64,000 nt of DNA, taken from Bemisia tabaci. Taxonomy: Eukaryota > Arthropoda > Insecta > Hemiptera > Aleyrodidae. Both the position numbers and the translations under genes were made by a program. The notes beneath the pieces are model-generated. The model saw only the letters and a program-made list of their open reading frames with translations. It was not told the DNA's origin and ran no database searches. Positions 54,757 through 64,000 of this stretch are shown here, one piece after another. Each line of letters begins with the position of its first letter. The first letter of the stretch is position 1. The DNA lies in contig NC_092794.1 of assembly GCF_918797505.1 (NCBI RefSeq), forward strand, positions 73,941,345-74,005,344, in the 5' to 3' direction.

Positions 54757-55313
54757 TAGGGATGTCGATACTTATCCGATACTTGCAAAGTATCGATACT
54801 TTCGATCGATACTTAACGATACTCGGCATCGATACTCCACGATATCGATACCATGCAGTATCGATGCCAAGACCCCAGTATCGACGGTATCGATACTTAA
54901 TCTGATTTGGCCATGAAGAAGGCCTCTTTTTCTTTTTTAAAAAATTCTCTCCCCGCTATTTCATCTTCATGATGCACTGTGACAAACGACGGAGTAATCA
55001 AGTTTCTCAAGATGATTATACTTCAATAAAAATGGTAAAAGCTCAGTTCGATAACTGTAGTTAAGGGCTCAAAATAGTTGACTAAGGACGCGAACAGGGC
55101 TTTTTCGAGAGAGGCGTAAATCTGGCGGAATTTAACGGCCGACAGACATATGCACACTCAGAATCACGGCATAATTCAGAAATAGTATCGATGGTATCGA
55201 TACCTCATAAGTATCGATACTTCAGCTCGATGATCGATACCGGTATCGATGCTTAGAGTCGATACCAGTATCGATACCGAGTATCGATACTTCCCTGAGT
55301 ATCGACATCCCTA
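54757..55313. mobile_element. hAT-like MITE C, copy 1 (557 bp), DRE-rich
   Basis: Ends TAGGGATGTCGATACT and AGTATCGACATCCCTA; perfect 8-bp duplication AGAGTTTG at 54,749-54,756 and 55,314-55,321. Both subterminal regions (~150 bp each) are arrays of TATCGATA and near-matches; the ~250-bp centre is unique. Inserted into MITE A. Confidence 0.92.
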
Positions 55314-55355
55314 AGAGTTTGTCTTGATGTTGACGTGGACTCTCAGGGTAAGATG

Positions 55356-56439
55356 TAGGGATGTCGATACTCAGGGAAGTATCGATACTCGGTATCGATA
55401 CTGGTATCCACTCTAAGCATCGATACCGGTATCGATCATCGAGCTGAAGTATCGATACTTATGAGGTTAGGGATGTCGATACTCAGGGAAGTATCGATAC
55501 TCGGTATCGATACTGGTATCGACTCTAAGCATCGATACCGGTATCGATCATCGAGCTGAAGTATCGATACTTATGAGGTATCGATACCATCGATACTATT
55601 TCTGAATTATGCCGTGATTCTGAGTGTGCATATGTCTGTCGGCCGTTAAATTCCGCCAGATTTACGCCTCTCTCGAAAAAGCCCTGTTCGCGTCCTTAGT
55701 CAACTATTTTGAGCCCTTAACTACAGTTATCGAACTGAGCTTTTACCATTTTTATTGAAGTATAATCATCTTGAGAAACTTGATTACTCCGTCGTTTGTC
55801 ACAGTGCATCATGAAGATGAAATAGCGGGGAGAGAATTTTTTAAAAAAGAAAAAGAGGCCTTCTTCATGGCCAAATCAGATTAAGTATCGATACCGTCGA
55901 TACTGGGGTCTTGGCATCGATACTGCATGGTATCGATATCGTGGAGTATCGATGCCGAGTATCGTTAAGTATCGATCGAAAGTATCGATACTTTGCAAGT
56001 ATCGGATAAGTATCGACATCCCTATATGAGGTATCGATACCATCGATACTATTTCTGAATTATGCCGTGATTCTGAGTGTGCATGTGTCTGTCGGCCGTT
56101 AAATTAAATTCCGCCAGATTTACGCCTCTCTCGAAAAAGCCCTGTTGGCGTCCTTAGTCAACTATTTTGAGCCCTTATCTACAGTTATCGAACTGAGCTT
56201 TTACCATTTTTATTGAAGTATAATCATCTTGAGAAACTTGATTACTCCGTCGTTTGTCACAGTGCATCATGAAGGTGAAATAGTGGGGAGAGAATTTTTT
56301 AAAAAAGAAAGAGGCCTTCTTCATGGCCAAATCAGATTAAGTATCGATACCGTCGATACTGGGGTCTTGGCATCGATACTGCATGGTATCGATATCGTGG
56401 AGTATCGATGCCGAGTATAGTTAAGTATCGATCGAAAGT
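55356..56439. mobile_element. hAT-like MITE C, copy 2, split and truncated
   Basis: Left end at 55,356 (TAGGGATGTCGATACT), interrupted at 55,467 by copy 3 and resuming at 56,033. It stops inside the right subterminal array at 56,439 (GATCGAAAGT then unrelated sequence), so the right end and target duplication are missing. Confidence 0.85.
55468..56024. mobile_element. hAT-like MITE C, copy 3 (557 bp) nested in copy 2
   Basis: Complete, 557 bp like copy 1 but inverted relative to it. Perfect 8-bp duplication TATGAGGT at 55,460-55,467 and 56,025-56,032, lying inside copy 2. I count at least seven exact TATCGATA within it. Confidence 0.93.
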
Positions 56440-57018
56440 GCGGGGAAGGTAAGACAGCTAGGAGGGTAAAGACGCGCCTTCAGCCTAGTTGATACCGCCG
56501 GATATACGAGCTAAGTGTACCCGTTTCAGGCAACAACTGGCATTTCCATTGTCTCGGTCGGTTCGGTACACTTACTGAGTGTTGCTAGGTTGCTTATCGT
56601 CTCGCCTGAAGGGTCTCTAGTCTTGCCGAAATTTTCTAATGCGCGGTCTAGATTGTATTATACGTCAATGCAATTCATTATTGCATTATTCCATTATTCT
56701 TTCTATTCTATGTGTACTATGATAACCATACAGTTGCATGGGACTGGGACTACAGGGACTATCAATTTCTCATGTACGATATCCGAATTCTACTCATCAG
56801 CCTCTTATTTCAGACATTTTTTAGTGTTCGCGTGAACTTTTCGTGCAAAATCAAGTTCTAGCTGCCCCCGTTTACTTCTTCCAACAGTTTCAATTGTGTG
56901 ATTACTTATGCTATCTCTTCTCGATCTGTGCAGGCCCATGTCTTCGGTCTTTGTCTGACGATGGAGGTTTTTTTAACTGTGCCTAAAGGTTTTTTTCATG
57001 GGTATATTATCAACTAGG
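56440..57018 (+). promoter_or_regulatory. Probable DCAF11 promoter / 5' UTR region
   Basis: Unique-looking sequence between the truncated end of the DRE-rich hAT element (56,439) and the DCAF11 start codon. It contains a possible 3' splice site near 56,937 and no clear TATA box. Upstream it is bordered by about 1.7 kb carrying many TATCGATA motifs. The promoter assignment is inferred only from position. Confidence 0.35.
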
Positions 57019-57134
57019 ATGGATCCAGAGCCGTCAAGAAGAGTTTTGAGGAGCAGCTCCAATCGAAACTCCGAAGCTAACAATAGGGAACGCTCAGTGG
57101 ATCTGGTAGCCATCGAGGACTATGATGATAGAAG
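57019..57134 (+). CDS. DCAF11: DCAF11 (WDR23), first coding exon
   Basis: DCAF11/WDR23 is a WD40 protein that binds DDB1 as substrate receptor of CUL4-RING ubiquitin ligases; in animals it restrains the stress factor Nrf2/SKN-1. The exon starts at ATG 57,019 and encodes MDPEPSRRVLRSSSNRNSEA followed by VDLVAIEDYDD, an Arg/Ser-rich then acidic N-terminus typical of the family. I end it at AGAAG/GTTCCA because that leaves phase 2, exactly what the next exon needs. The donor is weak, so this boundary is inferred. A possible acceptor (ATCTGTGCAG, about 56,928-56,937) suggests an upstream 5' UTR exon. Confidence 0.6.
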
Positions 57135-57419
57135 GTTCCAATCTGCTTTATTTATTTAATTAAAGTATTTATTTAGTATTAAGTATTTATTCGAATAAGT
57201 ATTTTTATACAGCTCATAGTTACTCTCACTGAGACTTTCCTGGTCTTCTGTGTCTGCATTTCCTTTGATAAGAGAATGGAACTTGCGCTTAGGTATTTCA
57301 AGCTTGGTGTAATGGGCCTGTTGCACCATTTTTTTTTTTATTGCTATGATGGAAAGAACTAAGGCTCCTAATGTCACAGGAATTTTCCCAGAGTTTTTTA
57401 TCACCTGAAACCCCCATAA

Positions 57420-57812
57420 AATCAACTAAAAAACGCCTCAAAATTCGAATTTTTAAAACGGTCACTTTAACGCGGCAACGGATCCCGTACCCTCGTTACG
57501 TCACATCGCATGACAAACTTGGTCTTTTCTTACAAGAAATTGGCAGCCGCTTTTCAAATGTAAATAACGAGTCAATTGATGATTTTTTGAACTAAATGGA
57601 ATTCAGAAATAGACTCCTTTGATGTTCAAATGCTTAAAACCTTCATTAGATAAAAAAGAACCGATGGTATAAACCCTATTTTTAAGGAAGACCGTATGTA
57701 GTCAATGGGCAATTGTTTACATCTGCCACAGTGATAACATACATGTACGTTAGCTCAATAATTAGAGTCAAGTGTTTAGCAGAGATTCTGTCCTGAGCTC
57801 CGAAGGCAGGGC
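57420..57812. repeat. Left arm of a large inverted repeat in DCAF11 intron 1
   Basis: Pairs with 59,820-60,160 (GACAAACTTGGTCTTTTC, AAATTGGCAGCCGCTTTTCA, GGGCAATTGTTTACATCTGC) and, for its last 50 bp, with 59,100-59,165 (TTTAGCAGAGATTCTG). The right arm is thus itself split by the palindrome at 59,155-59,832. 57,135-57,420 and 57,813-58,142 are unassigned. Confidence 0.65.
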
Positions 57813-58142
57813 AATGGTAAGACTGACGAAAAATCCTGCCAAATTTCTATCGGAAAATGTCTGGTGCGCAGTCAGGAGCATCGATGTTCCCCTTCTGCAG
57901 ACTCTTGGCACTCCGCACCTGGAGATGGATTTTCTGTCAGCCCTCGCCTTCAGGTAGGGACAGGCAGGGCTAACAAAATATCCTGCGGGTCAAGACGGAA
58001 TCTTTTAAACTGAAAGATCCCTTTTATGTAAAAAGAAAATCTGCACAATTGCTCTTCTTTTATTTATAGGATATAGAATTTGGAGTAAAACGACCATAAG
58101 GAATACTAAAAATACTAATAAGAATTGTCAAAATTATCCTTT

Positions 58143-58580
58143 GGGGCCGTCCATTAATCACCTAAGGCAATTTTTTCCGATTTTTAGACTCCTCCCCTCC
58201 CCCCCCCAAGGCACTTGTAAGGCTGGCCAAACCCCCCCCCCCCCTCATCTGCCGTTTAAATGCATACACCAATGAAAAATGGTGTTGAAACAAATCGGTA
58301 TGTATTGTTTTAAACATGACTAATCGCTGCTAGGAGATCATGAAGGATAACAGTTGTACCTACATATTGAAAAAAGTAACCAATTTTTAAATGCAAAAAG
58401 TTCAGAAAAATTACAATTTAACAAAAAAATATTAAAGGTCTAAAAAAACTAAATTTGGACTAGTAAGTCTTTAAATTAACGAAATTTGGAAGAAAACGAA
58501 ATCTGAGCGTTTGGCTTACGTAAGGCAGATCTGGACCCTCTCCCCCCGGTAAGTGCCTTACATGATTTGTGGACGGCCCC
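58143..58580. mobile_element. MITE with GGGGCCGTCCAT ends
   Basis: Left GGGGCCGTCCATTAATCACC and right ATGATTTGTGGACGGCCCC, with an inner TAAGGCA / TGCCTTA match. About 438 bp, noncoding, with C homopolymers. TTT borders each end. 58,581-59,154 is unassigned. Confidence 0.7.
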
Positions 58581-59154
58581 TTTGTAAAGGTTTATACTCA
58601 TACGTTTACTGCCCACTAATGTCACATTTATGTCTGTCTTTGGAGTCCGCTTTTTCCTCTAAAAGAGAAAGAAGATAATTGGACGGTCCATGTAAAATTA
58701 GGGTCCCTGTATACCCTTAAACACTTATGTATTATATAGGGGCCCTACACCCTAGGTTCAGAGGCTTTTCTTCAAGAGGAGCCCTCTTCAATTACGTGCG
58801 TCATAAAGCACGCCTCGCTCTTATTTCATGGAAGAAAGTATTCCTTTATAGCCACTCGCGGTACTTATGACTCTGTGTGTAGTATGTTGACAGCAACAAT
58901 TTTATATGCACTGAGTCGCAATCCGGGGGCCGCTCACCCTAAAGGCGAACACGCTGTCTCCAGGCCACTGCGGATCATGACATAAATGACGGAATTGCTA
59001 ATTGATTAGGCAATTAAAGTTCTTTCTTTCTCCACCAGAGCTAAGAGCAGATGCGCATCGGTGACACGCTCCTGCTTACTGATGATCTGCGGCAGGGTTT
59101 TCTGTATGTCCTAGAGCCTTCTGAGCCAAGACTGAATCTCTGCTAAACTCAAAC

Positions 59155-59832
59155 GCCCAATAATTAGCCATTTTCATGAGTTTTTACTTCTTTGTTGCTA
59201 TTTGAAGGTAAGTTTCTTTTTTAAATCAATTGTTTGGTGCCTTAAAATCATGTTAATAGCTCTAATGGTACACATTGTTACTTATTAATTCAGAACACAC
59301 TCCGGCAATCCAACGCTCAAACCTGGATGTAGCGAGTCAGTTGTTATTTCTTAATATTTACCCTTCAATGTTTCACTGAAGACACCAAAATGATAGTATC
59401 AATCATTGATGATAAAAAGAACTTACCTTTGACAATACTGATGAGATGAGAAGACCGGTATGTTTTGGATGAAGGCAAGGAAAGTAGACGCAGGATCCTT
59501 CTTCGGTTCCCAAACTTATCAATACATCTCTCTGCATAGTGTCACATTAAAAACACACAGGATCTTAAAGTAGTAACATAAGTGTATTAAACGTGAGAAT
59601 GTTCTGAATGATATTTAGATGTTTGTTGAAGAGTTAAGAATGATTTACACGCATTGAGAGAACATCCATGGATTGAGCGTTGGACTGCGGGAGTGTATTC
59701 TGAATTAATAAGCAACAATGTGTACCATTATAGCTTTTAATATGATCCTAAGGCACTAAAGAATTGATCTACAAACGTAATTTACCTTGCAACAGTGGCA
59801 AATAAGTAAAAACTCATGAAAATGGCTGAATA
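59155..59832. mobile_element. ~680-bp palindrome nested in the right arm
   Basis: AGCCATTTTCATGAGTTTTT at left and AAAAACTCATGAAAATGGCT at right. The arms (~180 bp) include CACACTCCGGCAATCCAACG / its inverse near 59,675. Interrupts the inverted-repeat arm that matches 57,420-57,812. Confidence 0.7.
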
Positions 59833-60160
59833 TTGAGCTAACGTCCATGTCCGTTGTCACTGTGGTAGATGGAAACAATTGCCCATTGGCTACAGTTTTA
59901 CTTAAAAATAGGGTTTATCCCGTCGGTTCTTATTTATCTAATGAAGGTCCCAACCATTTATACGTCCTAGGAATCCATTTCTGAATTCCATTTTGTTCAA
60001 AAAATCGATTGACTCGATATTTGCATTTGAAAAGCGGCTGCCAATTCCTTATGGGAAAATGCATTGTAAGTGATGAAAAGACAAGGTTTGTCTCGCGATG
60101 TGTTGTAACGAGTGTGCCAGATCCAGCCCTACATTAAGGTGACCGTTTCGAATGAGTCGG
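59833..60160. repeat. Right arm of the large inverted repeat
   Basis: Inverse of 57,430-57,765 at perhaps 80-85% by eye. 60,161-60,489 leads to DCAF11 exon 2 and is unassigned. Confidence 0.65.
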
Positions 60161-60489
60161 TTCCATAAACAGTTTTTTCTGAGTTTGAGAGGTCATTTCA
60201 AGCTTTTTTATCAGGATCATCGTTCTTTTCGTGAAATTTGCCATTGGAATCAGTTATCAATTCTCAAGTCCCTGCACCTTGCAACAGGCTCATTCTCCAG
60301 ATCTCAAAACATTTGGTGGAATATTGGAGATTTTCATATTTCAATCTTACTACCAAGGAGCATTCATTTGTATTTCTGATATGATGCTGCAAGCCCACAG
60401 ATATCATCAGTTCACATTTGAACTTTTCTGTCGATGGAACATCACTTGTGGCTTCTAAGGAATCTTAACTTTTGCATTTTGCTCTGCAG

Positions 60490-60706
60490 GAATGCGGACT
60501 CAGTGTATTTCTTACGATGGTTTTACAATCCTGATGATGATGACTATGATGAATTAGATGATACTGAAGATGACTATGATGATACAGAAGGAGACGATGA
60601 TGACAGTTATGATGACATGGTCAATATCCATTTTGATGGGATCCCAATGCGTAGATCCATTCCTCATCCTCGTACCGATTTGAAACCGAATACCACCAAA
60701 TTGAAG
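60490..60706 (+). CDS. DCAF11: DCAF11 (WDR23), exon 2 with acidic stretch
   Basis: Follows TTTGCTCTGCAG and ends before GTGTGC. Encodes NADSVYFLRWFYNP, then a strongly acidic Asp/Tyr-rich run and a basic segment ending NTTKLK. It matches the family region between the leucine-rich N-terminal motif and the WD repeats, which also has an acidic stretch. Phase 1 in (one base completes an Arg codon), phase 0 out. The intron before it (57,135-60,489) is filled with inverted repeats. Confidence 0.75.
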
Positions 60707-60835
60707 GTGTGCACAGTTAATTTGATCATTACCTAAATGTTTTAATAGGAAATAACTCGAAGCGATTCCTTAATTGATATTTAGGTACGGGTCAAAGTAA
60801 TGACCATACTTTACTAAGAATATAGCAACGGTGCT

Positions 60836-60993
60836 AGAGCGGACGCATCGTATGTTGAGACAAATGTCAATCTCTGATTACCACCAAATGAGCACCACTC
60901 AACAGGATAATACATGCAGTCAGATGGTATTACTGATGAGTGGTGTTCTAAACAATACTTGACTTTTGTCTCAACATACGGTGCGTCCGCTCT
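60836..60993. mobile_element. 158-bp MITE in DCAF11 intron 2
   Basis: Ends AGAGCGGACGCATCGTATGT and ACATACGGTGCGTCCGCTCT, a ~28-bp inverted repeat. No clean target duplication. The rest of intron 2 (60,994-61,964) and intron 3 (62,067-62,618) are unassigned except for a microsatellite. Confidence 0.75.
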
Positions 60994-61964
60994 GAGGTGA
61001 ATTGAATAGGCAAATTTGTATGTGTTCTACAAGTAATTACCTTATCATTTAAAAATATGCTTAAATAATATCATTATTGATTAGGATTATGGTTGATTAC
61101 CTATGGTGCAAGTGGTGGCTTTTTTGTTTCTTAATCAGCTACTTCGTGCTTCTAGTGTGATAGATTTGCTTATCACTGACGATAGATACCTTGCCTGAAA
61201 AGGCCATCTAAGGAACGAAATATCTACTCAGGCACATTTTCATGAAATAAATTTTAGAGATAATTATGGCTCGAAATGTATTTTCATTTAGTGGCGTCAT
61301 CTCCCTGGAGATTCTCCTATATAGTGAATTGAATCCAAAGAATGATAATGGTCTAACCTCTTTCAGTGCTGTCTTGGAGTCTGAATCTTTGAGTCTTGGA
61401 TGTATCTTGCTTTTTTTGTAACGGAAGGCTAATAGTGGCTACAGATAAGAAATTTTTAAAGTTGTTGTTGGTGTTGTAGCTACAGAGATCTAGGAGTTAA
61501 TTTCAGGCCTTAAAATTTTCAGAAAAGGCTTAAGTATCCTATACCACAGTTAAAACCATGAAGACAGACGACTGCAGATCAGAGTCTAGTAATGGGTGCG
61601 GCAATTTGTTAAAAAGTTTATTCATCTCTGTTTAGTTCTGACTATTTCATTATGCAACTTTATTTGGATTAAAGTCTCTAAACAATTGACTGAGTCAGTC
61701 ATTTGACTCCATCCCCCAACTGCTGGTTTTTGTGGCATGGAATATAAGAAAGGCATATCTTACTGAAAGATCGTAGCACATTCAATAGAAAGTGAGAAAT
61801 TACTTTTTTAAATTATGGTATACTACTACAGATAATTGATCGAAGTATAATCTGCAATTTTTCTCCTTTTTATAGTCAACCTTTGCTGTCAATCTCTCCT
61901 ATCTTCAAAGTTGTGTCGAAATGTCCGGTAGAGTCCTTAATTTTGTTTGCTTTTTTTCCCCCAG

Positions 61965-62066
61965 AATAGTGACTTCTATTTGTTGATGCAACAAAATGCC
62001 GGACTCCGGCACAACAAAGCCAAAGAGAGGCCTAACAGTGTTCTACAGATGATCCAAGCCAGACAG
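61965..62066 (+). CDS. DCAF11: DCAF11 (WDR23), exon 3
   Basis: Exactly 34 codons between TTTTTTTCCCCCAG and GTCAGT, phase 0 on both sides. Encodes NSDFYLLMQQNAGLRHNKAK then PNSVLQMIQARQ. It aligns in position with the helical segment before the WD40 propeller in animal DCAF11, where a GQLGL-R block precedes a basic M-L-x-x-R element. Confidence 0.8.
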
Positions 62067-62362
62067 GTCAGTCTTGTTCTATCAACCAAAACATTATTGT
62101 AATCTATCTCAAATGAATTCACCCTTGTCATCTGCTCGCACTCTAAGCAATGAAGGTATCCTTGGAGTAGATGAACGCAAATGCGGTCCCTTTTATGTCA
62201 CCATTTATTTAAAATCCCTTCATTCATTGAGGTGAAGACTCATAGGTTTATGCATCATTGATGTCACCAATGTATAAACTTGGACTGTGAATCTATGACA
62301 AACTATGAAAACATGGATAAATGTTATCATCAGTGTCAGCGTCAAACTAAATGAATCCATCA

Positions 62363-62365
<3 letters not shown>

Positions 62366-62407
<42 letters not shown>
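62366..62407. repeat. TA microsatellite
   Basis: About 20 TA units in DCAF11 intron 3. Confidence 0.95.
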
Positions 62408-62412
<5 letters not shown>

Positions 62413-62618
62413 CAGTGAACTAAGTAAATGAAATTACACAACCTTTTCTTTTATTTTAAATTTCTTAAAAAAATACAAAATTCTTGTGCAAATCCTCCAT
62501 TGATAGATTTGATAGCAGGTTTTATTCACTAAACTTGTAGCCAATTTCAGTTAAATTTTTGGTGGTACTTTTGAGGTTCAATATCCTATGTAAATAGTCG
62601 CGTACTTTCTTGATGCAG

Positions 62619-62778
62619 ACTGGAATGTTTGGAGCGGACCGTTTTACAGCTGGTGATCAGGCTAAAATATCATCATCATACTTCCCAACCCAGTTGAACC
62701 ACATCATCAAACATAATCAGAAACTTTTTTGTGGCGTCTACTCCAACGATGGCTCAAGATTCATCTCTGCTTGTCAAG
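62619..62778 (+). CDS. DCAF11: DCAF11 (WDR23), exon 4 (start of the WD40 propeller)
   Basis: Lies between TTCTTGATGCAG and GTATTC; phase 0 in, phase 1 out. Encodes TGMFGADRFTAGDQAKISSS, then YFPTQLNHII and FCGVYSNDGSRFISACQ. The F/Y-L-P-N...K-x-F-C-G-x-Y-S-x-D-G-x-x-F-x-S-A-C-Q block is the most recognisable part of DCAF11 and opens the first WD repeat. The remaining WD exons lie beyond 64,000; I did not find the next one in the last 1.2 kb. Confidence 0.88.
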
Positions 62779-63039
62779 GTATTCTCATTTTTAATCTTTA
62801 CCTTGGATATCGAACCTTCTAGCTTCGTTTTGTTTTTTTAAATTTATTTGAATAATATTTTACCACTGTAATCTTTTTAGGATAGATTTTGAAGACATCA
62901 AATAGCTTTATAATTCTGAGATTCTTACGTGCCATTTGAAAACAGCCAAAGTCCAGTGTCCTTTGTTTTCAATTACTTCATTCTACATAGGCTGTCCCAA
63001 AACAACTGAGAGTAAGTCTGTATTTCAGAAACAATAATG

Positions 63040-63960
63040 GATATCGAAACGCGGTTTGTGGAAAATTGTAGCTCATATCTTTAGCTATCCAACGAGACCA
63101 AGATTAGCTCATTTGGTCAAAATTTTGCTGAGTTACAGCAATTTTCCGGAGCCGTGTAAAAAATAACCCTACAGGATTTTTGAGTATTTTTTTCCTTGTC
63201 TGAACTGTTGTTCCGAGAGTCGTGCAGTTGATCGCAACTTTGTGGATCACGTTGGCACTGGTCTAGATCCAAATTCTAACATGTTTGCATGTGCTTTCAT
63301 TGCATATCAGAGTTTTCTTAAACTTCCCTGACAGCATTGTCTAGCGTTAATGACACGTGTTCTCGTTTGGTACAATGAGTTCGCCCGCGGAGCTGAAACA
63401 AGAGCAACGCTATGCCATCTGTTACTGGGTTCGCCGAGGTTTAACTGCCTCTGATACCGTGAAAGAGATGTTAGTTGCTTATGGAGAAAATTGACTTGGG
63501 GAGAGCACCATTTATCGGTGGCATGCAGCTTTTTCCGAGGGTCGCGAGTCGGCGGCTTTGATTCCGCATGGCGGCCGAGGAAAGTGTCATTAACGCTAGA
63601 CAATGTTGGCTTCACTGAGCTCAGGGAAGTTGAAGAAAACTCTGATATGCAATGAAAGCACATGCAAACATGTTAGAACTTGCATCTAGACCAGTGCCAA
63701 CGTGATCCGCAAAGTTGCGATCAACTGCATGACTCTCGGAACAACAGTTCAGACAAGGAAAAAAATACTCAAAAATCCTGTAGGGTTTTCTTTTAAACGG
63801 CTTCGGAAAATTGCTGTAACTCAGCGAAATTTTGACCAAATGAGCTAATCTTGGGCTCGTTGGATAGCTAAGGATACGAGCTACAACCTCCCACAAACCG
63901 CGTTTCAATATCTACGAGGGTCATCCAAAAAGTAAGGTTCCCTACCTTGTATCTTCCGAA
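63040..63960. mobile_element. Mariner-derived foldback element
   Basis: Arms of about 300 bp (63,040-63,353 and 63,583-63,905) are inverted copies (AAACGCGGTTTGTGG, CTGAACTGTTGTTCCGAGAG, AACATGTTTGCATGTGCTTT). The right arm continues outward to GAGGGTCATCCAAAAAGTAA, a mariner-type terminus; the left terminus is missing. A transposase N-terminal remnant sits between the arms. Confidence 0.7.
63375..63597 (+). pseudogene. Mariner transposase N-terminal fragment
   Basis: From ATG 63,375: SSPAELKQEQRYAICYWVRR then TASDTVKEMLVAYGEN, an in-frame TGA, and LGESTIYRWHAAFSEGRES. This is the paired helix-turn-helix DNA-binding region of mariner transposases (R-x-x-I...G-x-x-x-x-x-x-x-x-L-x-x-x-Y-G-x...S-T-x-Y-R-W). 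The catalytic domain is absent. Confidence 0.75.
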
Positions 63961-64000
63961 CGAAAAGAGATCAATCAAATCTGTAAAAACGTACATATTA

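Larger units (their letters stand above)
53991..55355. mobile_element. Foldback MITE family A, copy split by two hAT MITEs
   Basis: Pieces 53,991-54,260, 54,709-54,756 and 55,322-55,355 join into one family A copy once MITE B copy 3 and MITE C copy 1 (each with one duplicated 8-mer) are removed. The right end is lost where MITE C copy 2 begins at 55,356. Confidence 0.85.

Noticed and set aside
60152..60458. 75-codon frames just before DCAF11 exon 2
   Set aside because: Intron sequence outside the splice-consistent exon; no family resemblance and no phase match.
61880..62220. Possible extra DCAF11 exon around exon 3
   Set aside because: Exon 3 with AG/GT borders and phase 0 on both sides explains the coding sequence; neighbouring frames have no resemblance.
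62220..62441. 73-codon - strand frame with an isoleucine/tyrosine run
   Set aside because: Reads straight through a TA microsatellite.

Overview
The window is eukaryotic, AT-rich and dominated by transposable elements. Genes are split by GT-AG introns, there is a nuclear-type tRNA gene with internal A and B boxes, and mariner, hAT-like, copia, gypsy, LINE, Ginger-like and Penelope/retrozyme-like sequences lie side by side. This suggests a large, repeat-rich arthropod genome. An insect, perhaps a hemipteran, is my best guess, but the species is inferred and not shown by any single sequence.

Two protein genes can be reconstructed by joining exons, both on the + strand. (1) Positions 4,422-29,139 hold the last nine coding exons of a KIAA0319/KIAA0319L-type PKD-repeat membrane protein. 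All eight junctions keep phase and give 460 residues plus a stop: the end of one PKD domain, two complete PKD domains, a juxtamembrane region, a cysteine-rich EGF-like module, one transmembrane helix and a short tail with a YSLI sorting motif. (2) Positions 57,019-62,778 hold the first four coding exons of DCAF11 (WDR23), a WD40 substrate receptor of CUL4-DDB1 ubiquitin ligase; the rest lies beyond the window. Between them is one tRNA-Pro(CGG) gene on the - strand (47,660-47,731).

Layout. 1-4,421: repeats upstream of the first visible exon, including a tandem satellite, a ~500-bp foldback MITE and a half copy of a 2.1-kb foldback element. 4,567-13,270: an intron with a Ginger-like TIR element carrying a PHD/CXC open frame, a tandem 524-bp repeat with hammerhead-ribozyme architecture, and the intact 2.1-kb foldback element with an 8-bp target duplication. 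20,001-24,944: an intron holding a decayed gypsy element whose interior was invaded by a dead LINE. 29,743-38,964: a three-level nest, with a mariner-derived inverted-repeat element interrupted by a very young copia element (identical 230-bp LTRs, TSD TAAAG), itself interrupted by a Jockey-like LINE (11-bp TSD). 39,000-47,600: MITEs, a second hammerhead-like repeat and unassigned sequence. 48,700-56,439: dense nested MITEs. Three 436-440-bp copies and two 557-bp copies of two hAT-like families each have perfect 8-bp target duplications. The 557-bp family is packed with TATCGATA, the Drosophila DREF-binding DRE motif, and lies just upstream of DCAF11. 57,135-60,489: DCAF11 intron 1, containing nested inverted repeats. 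63,040-63,960: a mariner foldback with a transposase N-terminal pseudogene.

The most interesting candidates are the hammerhead-bearing tandem repeat at 7,176-8,190 (with a diverged relative at 40,253-40,600), the DRE-loaded hAT MITEs next to the DCAF11 promoter, and the copia/LINE/mariner nest. All coordinates and comparisons were made by eye; no database search was run.
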